A program made the translations under genes and the position numbers. From an uncultured Lachnospiraceae bacterium (GTDB taxonomy: Bacteria; Bacillota; Clostridia; Lachnospirales; Lachnospiraceae), in NCBI GenBank assembly GCA_958402795.1, contig CATXUX010000005.1:68628-132627 (forward strand): a stretch of DNA of 64,000 bases, written 5' to 3'. Under the pieces are notes generated by a model. The model saw nothing but the letters and a program-made list of their open reading frames with translations. It was not told the origin of the DNA and searched no databases. This document shows positions 32,673 to 40,450 of the stretch, in pieces; within the stretch, counting starts at the first letter, position 1, and each line of letters opens with the position of its first letter.

Positions 32673-33530
32673 GTGAGTACAATGATGCTGGGCGCCGAAG
32701 TTGCGGCGGCAATGAAAGAGAAGCTGCTTTTGGAAGTGGCTGCGCTGACGGAAAGGGGAATCGTTCCCTGTCTGTGTATCGTACGGGTAGGAGCACGGCC
32801 GGATGACCTTGCGTATGAGCGCGGGGCAAAAAAGCGGATGGAAAGTATCGGCATCCGGTGTCAGGTGACAGAACTGCCGGAAAATATCACGCAGGAGGCA
32901 TTTGAGGAAGCGTTCCGCAAAGTAAATGAGAACCCGGATATTCATGGGATTCTGCTGTTTCGTCCGCTCCCGGAGCATCTGGACGAGACGCCCGTGAAGG
33001 CGATGATTGATCCATACAAGGATGTAGACTGCATGAGCGAGACGAATATTGCAAGACTCTTTTCGGGCGACAGCAGAGGATATGCGCCATGTACGGCGGA
33101 GGCAGTGATGGAGATGCTGCACCACTATCGGATCGATCCGGAAGGGAAAAAGGTGACGGTCATCGGACGCAGCATGGTTGTCGGGAAACCGCTGGCAATG
33201 TTGATGCTGAAGGAAAATGCGACGGTTACCATATGTCATACCCGTACAAAAAATCTGGACGCCATGTGCCGTGAAGCGGAGATCCTTGTCGCTGCGGCAG
33301 GAAAAGCAAATATGGTAAAGAAAGAGATGGTCGGCAGCGGCGCGGTCGTCGCAGACGTCGGTATCAATGTGGACGAGAACGGAAAACTCTGCGGCGACGT
33401 GGCATTCGATGAGGTGAAGGATATTGCGTCTTATATCAGTCCGGTGCCGAGAGGCGTCGGAAGTGTGACCTCCTCGGTACTGGCAAAGCATGTGATCCGT
33501 GCGGCAAAATGGATGAATCATCCGGAGTGA
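32673..33530 (+). CDS. folD: Bifunctional methylenetetrahydrofolate dehydrogenase/cyclohydrolase
   Basis: A 285-residue FolD. AYERGAKKRMESIGI contains the catalytic Tyr/Lys region, GILLFRPLPEHLDE is the folate-binding block, PCTAEAVMEMLHHY and VTVIGRSMVVGKPLAMLML (about 156-174) are the NADP-binding motif, and ISPVPRGVGSVTSSVLAKH ends the site. Canonical FolD has PCTPxG; here the Pro-Gly is replaced by PCTAEA, also seen in some clostridial enzymes. The start is GTG at 32673 with GAGGTG upstream. It is the last gene of the run. Confidence 0.95.
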   Translation: MSTMMLGAEVAAAMKEKLLLEVAALTERGIVPCLCIVRVGARPDDLAYERGAKKRMESIGIRCQVTELPENITQEAFEEAFRKVNENPDIHGILLFRPLPEHLDETPVKAMIDPYKDVDCMSETNIARLFSGDSRGYAPCTAEAVMEMLHHYRIDPEGKKVTVIGRSMVVGKPLAMLMLKENATVTICHTRTKNLDAMCREAEILVAAAGKANMVKKEMVGSGAVVADVGINVDENGKLCGDVAFDEVKDIASYISPVPRGVGSVTSSVLAKHVIRAAKWMNHPE

Positions 33531-33555
33531 ATAATTGATATGATATATCCCAATT

Positions 33556-34095
33556 TTATAAATAGTAATCTCTCACGATTCCGAGGGGCTCTTCCATCAT
33601 GAGATATAATTCTTTAGCAATTACTTCTTCTGGAATTGTCATGTCATTTTTTATCCAATAAATGACAACAGCGGCAAGTGCACTGCAGGAATATTCTGCG
33701 AAAACTTCTGGGTTGATCGGAGTTTTTTTGAGTACAGGTTGTGTATATTCCTGCCTTTTGTCAAACCCAGTGTGATATGCATTTTTCAGACATTTGAAAA
33801 GAAAATCCCCATTATCTATATGATAAAGCTTTGTATAAAATGACTTGTGTTCCTTTAAATAACTGAAAAAAGCTTGTGCCCCTCTTTCTTTTATATGAAA
33901 TTTAAAGATGGGAAAACAATTTTTGAGGAAATCTTGTTCTATGAAATAAAAAACAATATCATCTTTATTATCAAAATAATGATAAAATGCAGTTCTGCTG
34001 ACAGGTACATTTTCACAGATTGTTGTTACACTGATTTTAGAATAATTCTGGTGTCTCATAAGATTTAATAATGTTTTTGTTATTTTTTCTTTCAT
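33556..34095 (-). CDS. TetR/AcrR family transcriptional regulator
   Basis: A 179-residue regulator with an N-terminal helix-turn-helix (KISVTTICENVPVSRTAFYHYFDNKDDIV, residues 19-47) and a helical ligand-binding C-terminus. It is divergent from the redox operon that starts at 34376 and is the likely local repressor. A minus-strand TATAAT at 34136-34131 is a clear -10. Its ribosome binding site GAGGAGG lies 8 bases before the ATG. The gene shares the AT-rich composition of the operon it probably controls. Confidence 0.9.
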   Translation of the reverse strand: MKEKITKTLLNLMRHQNYSKISVTTICENVPVSRTAFYHYFDNKDDIVFYFIEQDFLKNCFPIFKFHIKERGAQAFFSYLKEHKSFYTKLYHIDNGDFLFKCLKNAYHTGFDKRQEYTQPVLKKTPINPEVFAEYSCSALAAVVIYWIKNDMTIPEEVIAKELYLMMEEPLGIVRDYYL

Positions 34096-34130
34096 GATTA
34101 AATGCCTCCTCTAAATACCTCCTCCACATA

Positions 34131-34136
34131 ATTATA
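34131..34136 (-). promoter_or_regulatory. -10 element of the tetR-family gene
   Basis: A perfect TATAAT on the minus strand, 36 bases before the start codon. The -35 candidate TTTTGA (17-base spacing) is weak, as in many repressor genes. Confidence 0.55.
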
Positions 34137-34310
34137 GCATGGAATTAGAAACATCAAAAGAAAAAAATTGGCGAATATGTGTAAAAAAAGTGAGAATATA
34201 ATTCTTTGTTTGGTGAAGTTGAATATTTACAAAATGGCATAATTGTCAATAAATCCTGACGAAGAGGTATAGGTGTTTATAAAATAGAAACGGCGTAAAT
34301 TCTATGTAAA

Positions 34311-34339
34311 TTGAATATGTATTAAACATTTTTTATCAT
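34311..34339 (+). promoter_or_regulatory. Promoter of the iron-sulfur/flavin redox operon
   Basis: TTGAAT (34311-34316), a 17-base spacer and TATCAT (34334-34339) form a good vegetative promoter 36 bases before the first gene. GTAAATT occurs twice just upstream (about 34295 and 34305), a possible regulator contact. Confidence 0.7.
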
Positions 34340-34375
34340 TTAAGAAAAGAATAAATTACATAGGAGGAAATTACC

Positions 34376-36172
34376 ATGTCAACAGGAGGCGGTGGAGTCG
34401 TAATCACTTCAACTGGAGTAAGTGAGTTGGAAAAGAACTTACAGTCTGGTGGAAATAAGTTATCTGGCATAGAAAAAAGTGAGCAGATACTTGGTACGAC
34501 GATCAAAAAACAAATTGCAACAGAAATCGTTGCGAAAATTGACACATCAAAATGTGTCAATTGTGGAGTCTGTCGGGAGGCATGTCCGGGAGAAGCTATT
34601 TCTGAATATCAGAGACAGATTTGCAGAATTTGTCCGACTTGTACAGCAATGCCGGCAATGTCAGTTGGTCGTATGAAATCATTGCCGGTTGAGACATCAT
34701 GTACAAGTCAATGCCCATTGGATATTAGTCCGCAAGGGTATTTAGGTCTGACAAAAGCAGGAAAATATGAAGAAGCATATGAATTAATTTGGAAGAAAAA
34801 TCCGTTGCTCTCTGTATGTGCGAGAGTCTGTCACCATCCATGTGAAAATGGATGTAAGCGAGGTATCCTTGTGGATTCTCCAATCAAGATTCGCGAGATC
34901 AAACGTTATCTGAGTGAAAAAGTAGATTATACACCAAAGCCATATGTTCGTCTTTATGAGGAGAAGATTGCGGTAATCGGCGCAGGCCCGGCAGGATTAA
35001 CAGCGGGACATTATCTTTCATCTTTGGGATATGAAGTGACGATTTATGAAGAAGGAGCAGAAGCGGGAGGTATGTTGATTCGCGGAATTCCTGAGTTTAG
35101 ATTAGATCGTGACGTTGTTGCTGCTGAAATTCAGAAATTAGTAGATGCAGGACTTAATATCCGTTTAGGTGAAAAGTTGAGTACGGCATCTGTTGAAAAG
35201 TTGAAAACAGAATATGATGCAATCATTGTTGCAACAGGAGCTCCAAAATCTAAGGAACTTTACATTGAGGGGTGGAGAAATGCTGGTGTTATGACGGCAG
35301 TTGATTTTATGGAGCGCATAAATAACAAACTGAATATGAGAAGACATCTCGGTCAGTTGTTTAAATTTAAAGATGGACGCGCCGTTATTATCGGAGGTGG
35401 TTCTGTAGCAGTAGATTGTGCAAGAACAGCGCTTCGTGCAGGCGCAAGTAAAGTAACCGTTGTCTGTCTGGAGGAAGGAGACAGTGTTCCTGCACATCTG
35501 TGGGAAATTCAGGAGGCGAAAGAAGAAGGTGTTGAATTCATCGAGGGATATTCTCCGGTAGAATTTACGTCAGAACTCTTCCCGACTTTGACTGGTGTAA
35601 AATTTGAAAAAGTAACTTCTATGGGCAAGGATGAAACTGGAAAATTTGTTATCGAGACAGATGCCAGCGATGTATTAGAAGTACCGTGTGAATGGGCAGT
35701 TCAGGCAATCGGACAGTCCAGAGATGATAAGTGGAAAGAGATCGAAGAAGAAGGAATTTTCTATACCGGTGATTATTCAAGCAACAAATGTTCAGTTGTT
35801 GATGCAATGGCGTCTGGTAAGAAAACAGCATATGATGTAGATGCACAGCTCCGGGGACGTAAGCTCAAGACAGCGTCACAGGGAACAGAACGTCTTCAGC
35901 CTGCACCGGTCAATGAGAAGTTATTCCCATATAATTTCCGCAAGACCTTGAGACCAGAGACACCGATGGTAGATCCAGAAATCAGAAAACATAATTTTGA
36001 AGATGTAGAAAAAACATTTACAGATAAAGAGGCATATATCGAAACGGATGCATGTCTTGGATGTGGATATTCCGGGGTTGATCCTGAGAAGTGTCTTGGC
36101 TGTGGTTTGTGTCAGCAGTTATGCCCGAAGGGCGGCGTGATCACGATGGTGGCGAAAGGAGGAGAATTCTGA
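34376..36172 (+). CDS. Iron-sulfur flavoprotein oxidoreductase (GltD-like, with two ferredoxin modules)
   Basis: A 598-residue protein in four parts. After a Gly-rich start there is a ferredoxin-like cluster (CVNCGVCREACPG, about 59-71, continuing CRICPTC). A GltD-type [4Fe-4S] region with CTSQCP and CARVCHHPCENGC follows (about 108-165). The central FAD/NAD(P) domains have VIGAGPAGLTAGHYL and VIIGGGSVAVDCARTALRAGA. The C-terminus carries a second ferredoxin module (CLGCGLCQQLCPKGG, about 572-586). This is the electron-input subunit type that moves electrons between NAD(P)H and ferredoxin-like partners. The next gene overlaps by one base, so both likely form one system. AGGAGG supports the start. 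Physiological substrate unknown. Confidence 0.85.
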   Translation: MSTGGGGVVITSTGVSELEKNLQSGGNKLSGIEKSEQILGTTIKKQIATEIVAKIDTSKCVNCGVCREACPGEAISEYQRQICRICPTCTAMPAMSVGRMKSLPVETSCTSQCPLDISPQGYLGLTKAGKYEEAYELIWKKNPLLSVCARVCHHPCENGCKRGILVDSPIKIREIKRYLSEKVDYTPKPYVRLYEEKIAVIGAGPAGLTAGHYLSSLGYEVTIYEEGAEAGGMLIRGIPEFRLDRDVVAAEIQKLVDAGLNIRLGEKLSTASVEKLKTEYDAIIVATGAPKSKELYIEGWRNAGVMTAVDFMERINNKLNMRRHLGQLFKFKDGRAVIIGGGSVAVDCARTALRAGASKVTVVCLEEGDSVPAHLWEIQEAKEEGVEFIEGYSPVEFTSELFPTLTGVKFEKVTSMGKDETGKFVIETDASDVLEVPCEWAVQAIGQSRDDKWKEIEEEGIFYTGDYSSNKCSVVDAMASGKKTAYDVDAQLRGRKLKTASQGTERLQPAPVNEKLFPYNFRKTLRPETPMVDPEIRKHNFEDVEKTFTDKEAYIETDACLGCGYSGVDPEKCLGCGLCQQLCPKGGVITMVAKGGEF

Positions 36173-37437
36173 TGAAAAGACAGGTAGTCGTAGTGGGGGC
36201 AGGGCCTAGTGGTTCTTCAGCTGCTTTCTATTGTGCAAAAAGAGGGATGGATGTTTTACTGTTGGATAAGGAAACATGGCCGAGAGATAAAGTATGCGGG
36301 GATGGATGGTTACAGTCATTAAAACCAATCCTGACAGATATGGGAATTTATGAGGAAATGAAGTCGCTGAATACAGTAAGCGGCGGTAACGATTTCATTT
36401 TGGCAAGTCCGAATGGGGATTGTGTGGAATACAAAATGAGCGAGCATGAAGACAATGGCGGAGAAGGTTTGTGGGTAATTCCAAGACGTATCGGAGATGA
36501 TGTTGTCAGACGTGCAGCGGTCAGAGCCGGGGCGGAGATGATGGAAAATTTTGATGCAACAGAACTGATCATTAAACGTGGCCGAGTATGTGGCGTCAGA
36601 GGATATTACCGCAATGAACTGATGGAAATTGAAGCAGATGCGGTAATCGTAGCAAATGGTTCTCATTCCATGTTGGGAAGACAGGTAGGAATTTTTAATG
36701 AAGATCCTTCTCTTTCCATGTTTGCAGCAAGAGGCTATTTTAAAAATCTGCCGCCTGCCTTAAAACCGGGTTCTGTATTCCAGTTTTATCTGCCGGAGAC
36801 GATACCAGGTTATGATAAGGCAAAGAAAACCATGTCCTTTGCATGGATTTCTGCACATGACAAACCTGGATGCGGTACTTTGGGAATGGTCATCCCAATT
36901 GAAACAATTGAAGCGCTGGATATGTCTCTTCAGGAGGTTTATGAGTGGATTATCAATAATGTGCCAAATGTGAAAAAGTATTTTGAAGGTGCAGAGTTGG
37001 TGGATGAGTTAAAAGGTTGGAGGCTGCTTGGTTCTACCGAGGTTCAAAAGAATTATGTCAGAGGTGCATTATTCATAGGAGATGCCTGCTCACAGGCAGA
37101 ATGTGCGCATTTCTATGGGATTCCGGCTGGAATGATTTCTGGCCGAAGTGCGGCAGAGTTGCTGGATGATATCTTTACAACGGGAGATGACAGTGAAGAA
37201 TCCTGGGCGAGATTCTTTAAGATCATTAGTGATAAGCTGAATCCACAGTATGAGTTTTATAGTGCATTCCGGACACTGGTTCATAAGGATATCAACAATG
37301 TAAACCGAATGAATGAGTATGCAAAGACTTTCCCGGGAACGCCAATTTATAGTATTGTTATGTACAAATTTGTTACAGAAGTATTGGGAGAAAAGATGCC
37401 GATGCCGCCAACAGAAGGTGAGCGTTTGTCACAGTAA
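36172..37437 (+). CDS. Geranylgeranyl-reductase-family FAD-dependent oxidoreductase
   Basis: A 421-residue flavoprotein. VVVVGAGPSGSSAAFYCAKRG (residues 5-25) is the FAD Rossmann motif, PRDKVCGDGW (about 39-48) is the family's P-x-(D/E)-K-x-C-G motif, and GALFIGDACSQAECAHFYGIPAG closes the FAD site. Relatives reduce isoprenoid double bonds or act as flavin monooxygenases and halogenases; in a strict anaerobe a reductase fed by the upstream iron-sulfur flavoprotein is the reasonable inference. The start overlaps the upstream stop (TGATG) and GGAGGA... precedes it. An alternative frame start at 36091 lies inside the upstream gene and is rejected. A strong terminator follows. Confidence 0.85.
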   Translation: MKRQVVVVGAGPSGSSAAFYCAKRGMDVLLLDKETWPRDKVCGDGWLQSLKPILTDMGIYEEMKSLNTVSGGNDFILASPNGDCVEYKMSEHEDNGGEGLWVIPRRIGDDVVRRAAVRAGAEMMENFDATELIIKRGRVCGVRGYYRNELMEIEADAVIVANGSHSMLGRQVGIFNEDPSLSMFAARGYFKNLPPALKPGSVFQFYLPETIPGYDKAKKTMSFAWISAHDKPGCGTLGMVIPIETIEALDMSLQEVYEWIINNVPNVKKYFEGAELVDELKGWRLLGSTEVQKNYVRGALFIGDACSQAECAHFYGIPAGMISGRSAAELLDDIFTTGDDSEESWARFFKIISDKLNPQYEFYSAFRTLVHKDINNVNRMNEYAKTFPGTPIYSIVMYKFVTEVLGEKMPMPPTEGERLSQ

Positions 37438-37460
37438 GAGGAATATTACATATTATATTT

Positions 37461-37509
37461 ATTGCTGCTCTGCATTGATGAATTTATTGATACAGAGCAG
37501 CAATTTTTT
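37461..37509 (+). terminator. Terminator of the redox operon
   Basis: A 12-bp perfect stem, ATTGCTGCTCTG (37461-37472) with CAGAGCAGCAAT (37493-37504), is followed by six T. Confidence 0.93.
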
Positions 37510-37545
37510 GCTGTATAGGAAATTTCGTTTCCTATTTTTCCTGAA

Positions 37546-38229
37546 TTACATAATTTTCTGTATAGCCTGGAACTGTGCGGCTTTTGACAGAGGCTTTTTA
37601 TAGAGCAGAAGTGTGAGTCCGTACTGGATGACTGCCCCTGCAGCGATACATCCCAGTCCGATCAGGAAAGCGGCCGGATAGGAAAGTCCGAAGAGGAACG
37701 GCAACAAGGAATTTCCCAAAACTCCCGACATGCCGATCCATGCGCCTCCGGCCATACATACGAGCATCAAGAGTACCGTAGAGGTAAAAAAATACTTGTA
37801 TGCGCCGCCGCCGTACAGAGATATCAGAAAGATGAAGATCCCTGTGATCAGGAGATTATTTTTCATCTGTGCATCTGAACTGTTTGCGGTAACGGGCAGA
37901 AGCTGGAGCACCACAACGAGCAGATAGTCGAACAGATTCAAAAAGAATGAGGCCAGTGCGGGAACAGCGGTCTGAAGCTCTTTTTTCCGTGCGGAGGTCT
38001 GTACAATATGCGGGACGCTCAGTGTGCATATCATCTGAAATGGCCATAAGCCTGCGGCGACGATCATGAAACACCCCATCATCGAAAACGAACTGGCGGA
38101 CTGGGACGGATATGGAAAAACATATAAAAGAATCCCAATCGCAAGTGATATTGCCGTGCCGAAGACGGACATCACGGCGCCGTACGAATATTTGATGAGT
38201 TTCATTCCAAGTTTAATCTGCTTTATCAT
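37546..38229 (-). CDS. ABC transporter membrane protein (second permease of operon)
   Basis: A 227-residue polytopic protein with about six hydrophobic helices and no recognised signature beyond its position after an ABC ATPase and another membrane protein. It is probably one of two permease subunits of an ABC-2-like exporter. Its start overlaps the end of the previous gene by 17 bases and has AAAGGAG upstream, so it is translationally coupled. Confidence 0.7.
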   Translation of the reverse strand: MIKQIKLGMKLIKYSYGAVMSVFGTAISLAIGILLYVFPYPSQSASSFSMMGCFMIVAAGLWPFQMICTLSVPHIVQTSARKKELQTAVPALASFFLNLFDYLLVVVLQLLPVTANSSDAQMKNNLLITGIFIFLISLYGGGAYKYFFTSTVLLMLVCMAGGAWIGMSGVLGNSLLPFLFGLSYPAAFLIGLGCIAAGAVIQYGLTLLLYKKPLSKAAQFQAIQKIM

Positions 38230-38851
38230 AATAACTCTCCTTTGCCTGATGTAGAATGATTGTTATTTCCAGTATACTGACCGCCGCACACAGGACTGCC
38301 AGAACCGGCAGCATCCACTGAAAACGGAGGATCAGCCAGAGTCCGGGAGTCAGCAGGTAATAAGCTGCTCCGGCGCAGCCGACATTGAGCAGGATACTGC
38401 CAAAGAACCGGGTGATGATGAGCATCACATTGACGATGAAATACGCCAGCAATCCGAATTCGATGCAAAACAAGATCAGATTCATTTTCCCCATGCCCTC
38501 GCCATGCGTCTGACCAACGGCCGCACAGATCAACAGAAGGATTTCAAATTCCAGGATCATCCGCGCAAGGTTGCAGGCCAGCGCATCCTTTAGAAGCGGC
38601 AGTCCCCGGTCGGAGGACTTCAGATACTCGAACTGCTTGCCATCCCGCTGTCCGACACCGCCGAATCCCCGGTTGTCCAGAACGATTTCCAGCGTCATGA
38701 ACAGCACGACAAGCAGCAGGCATCCAAGAAACCAGCTCAGAGGAGTAAAAAGCACCAGCAGCACGGGGCACAGGACTGCCGGTATCAGCAGCAGTGCAGC
38801 CCGGTAGTATGTCGGCGTGAACGCACAATAACTTTTGAGCCATCTTTTCAT
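38213..38851 (-). CDS. ABC transporter membrane protein (first permease of operon)
   Basis: A 212-residue polytopic membrane protein with about six hydrophobic segments. The start at 38851 is selected by GGGAGGG 8 bases upstream. It begins 16 bases after the ATPase gene and overlaps the next permease gene. The pair probably makes a heterodimeric membrane channel for the ATPase. The substrate is unknown; such GntR-linked modules respond to cell-wall antibiotics in some Firmicutes. Confidence 0.7.
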   Translation of the reverse strand: MKRWLKSYCAFTPTYYRAALLLIPAVLCPVLLVLFTPLSWFLGCLLLVVLFMTLEIVLDNRGFGGVGQRDGKQFEYLKSSDRGLPLLKDALACNLARMILEFEILLLICAAVGQTHGEGMGKMNLILFCIEFGLLAYFIVNVMLIITRFFGSILLNVGCAGAAYYLLTPGLWLILRFQWMLPVLAVLCAAVSILEITIILHQAKESYYDKAD

Positions 38852-38867
38852 ATCCGGCACCCTCCCT

Positions 38868-39758
38868 TCAGGCAAACGCGATATTTGTGCTGGCTTTCAT
38901 GACAGCGACACTGATCTGGAACAAGGTCGGCGTCTCAAGGGAAATATCCATCCCTGCAAGGCGGTCCATGTTTTCCGACAGGCAGATGCCCTCAAACCCG
39001 TAGGGGGTCTGGCTGAAGCTGAACAGGATGTCTTTTGCCGCCGCCGCGTCGTTCGGCTCCCCTTTGACAAGCACATACTTCTCTTTCAGATCTTCCACGA
39101 ATCCCTCCTCCACGATAGCGCCATGTTCAATGATGATACAGTAGTCCGTGACATTCTCCATATCGGAAATGTTATGCGTGGAAAAGAGTACGCTGCGGCT
39201 GCCGTCTCCTGCGGCAAGATACTCATGGATCAGGGAGCAGAGCCTGTCGCGCATCAGCGGATCCAGCGGGGAGGCAGGTTCATCCATCAGCAGGCATTCG
39301 GTGTCGCGGGCCAGAACCGATGCGAGGATCAGTTTCATGCGGTTTCCGTCGGAAAGACTGGAGATCTTCTTATTCAGATCACCTCCGCCGATTCCCAGCT
39401 CCGCGCATAGCGCGTCATACCGTCCGGCGTCAAAATTGTCGAATAACAGACTGCTGACTTCTCTTACCTGCCGGATCGTCCAGTGCGGCAGAAAGAAGCA
39501 GCCGGTACCGGTGTAGCCAAACCGCTCTTTCACCTTCTCCACATCGCTTTCCCGTTCGTCAAAATATGAAACATGTCCCTTGTAATCAAGGCGTATCCCG
39601 GCAAGAATATTTAACAAGGTAGTCTTACCGGCGCCGTTTTCTCCGATCAGGGCGGTCGCAAATCCCTTCGGGATGCGGCAATTTGGGATATCCAGTGTAA
39701 AGCCTTTATACTTCTTCATAATATCAGAAGCAATGATTGCATAATCCATTTCCATCAT
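38868..39758 (-). CDS. ABC transporter ATP-binding protein
   Basis: A 296-residue ATPase. Walker A is GENGAGKTTLLN (about 37-48), the signature is SLSDGNRMKL (variant of LSGGQ), Walker B is LLMDEPASPLDP (about 155-166), and the H-loop is STHNISD. The C-terminal 80 residues are an extra regulatory region as in YtrB/drug exporter ATPases. GAGG lies just upstream of its ATG. It is encoded 74 bases after a YtrA-type GntR regulator and directly before two membrane proteins. Confidence 0.92.
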   Translation of the reverse strand: MMEMDYAIIASDIMKKYKGFTLDIPNCRIPKGFATALIGENGAGKTTLLNILAGIRLDYKGHVSYFDERESDVEKVKERFGYTGTGCFFLPHWTIRQVREVSSLLFDNFDAGRYDALCAELGIGGGDLNKKISSLSDGNRMKLILASVLARDTECLLMDEPASPLDPLMRDRLCSLIHEYLAAGDGSRSVLFSTHNISDMENVTDYCIIIEHGAIVEEGFVEDLKEKYVLVKGEPNDAAAAKDILFSFSQTPYGFEGICLSENMDRLAGMDISLETPTLFQISVAVMKASTNIAFA

Positions 39759-39832
39759 AATTTCCTCTCTTTCCTTTTGCTCGTTTTTGTGTGAAATCCG
39801 GCTGTTTCAGGTAACTGCTTTTTTGGTGTTCC

Positions 39833-40210
39833 TTAGTTTTCATCGTCGATCTGCAGCAGCGTCTCCAGCGTCTCTGTCAGTTCTGCCGCTGTCATTCCCG
39901 CAATCTTCGACGCCTGGATCGCCTCGGTCAGGCATTCCTCAACCTTCCTCAGATGCTGCTCTTTCAGCATCTCACTGTCCTGGGCGTTGACATAAAACCC
40001 TTTCCCCTGCACTGCCGTCACCAATCCTTCGGCTTCCAGCTGTTCGTATGCTTTCATCGTGGTGATGACACTGATCTTCAGATCCTTTGCCAGACTGCGG
40101 ATAGAGGGGAGGTATTCCCCCTGCTTCATCCTGCCGGCCAGAATGTCCGTCTTGAATGAGTCGGCGATCTGCTGGTAGATCGGTATACCGGAATTTTGTA
40201 ATATCTTCAT
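39833..40210 (-). CDS. GntR family regulator, YtrA type
   Basis: A 125-residue regulator made of an N-terminal winged helix (PIYQQIADSFKTDILAGRMK...LPSIRSLAKDLKISVITTMKAYEQLEAEGLV) and a short dimerisation tail, the size of YtrA proteins that repress adjacent ABC exporter operons. The start at 40210 is set by GGAGG 7 bases upstream. Its leader carries copy 2 of the TATGAT-flanked hairpin repeat, whose flank touches the ribosome binding site. It is divergent from dnaE. Confidence 0.93.
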   Translation of the reverse strand: MKILQNSGIPIYQQIADSFKTDILAGRMKQGEYLPSIRSLAKDLKISVITTMKAYEQLEAEGLVTAVQGKGFYVNAQDSEMLKEQHLRKVEECLTEAIQASKIAGMTAAELTETLETLLQIDDEN

Positions 40211-40219
40211 GCATATTCC

Positions 40220-40253
40220 TCCATAGTCGGGGACTTTTGCCCCCAACATCATC
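40220..40253 (-). repeat. TATGAT-flanked hairpin repeat, copy 2 (GntR leader)
   Basis: In the direction of the GntR gene: GATGAT, a 22-nt hairpin (40247-40226, GTTGGGG...CCCCGAC with GCAAAAGT loop), then TATGGA. The right flank overlaps the GGAGG ribosome binding site of the GntR gene. Same length and plan as copy 1 at the retron. Confidence 0.75.
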
Positions 40254-40374
40254 CTATAAGTTCCCATATGCTCCGTTTGTGATGGCGAAGCATATAACTG
40301 TTTATATGTTATATATACACTATAATCAGCATGCTGTCAACAGGTTTTTGAAGAAAAAATTCAAGGAGAAGAAA

Positions 40375-40403
40375 TTGAAGAAAAAAGGAATCTATGCTAT
40401 GAT
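40375..40403 (+). promoter_or_regulatory. Promoter of dnaE
   Basis: TTGAAG (40375-40380), a 17-base spacer and TATGAT (40398-40403) lie 48 bases before the dnaE start codon. Confidence 0.65.
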
Positions 40404-40450
40404 AATAACGATTGACGGAACGGAAGGTTTCTTGTGCGAGGAGGCAGAAC

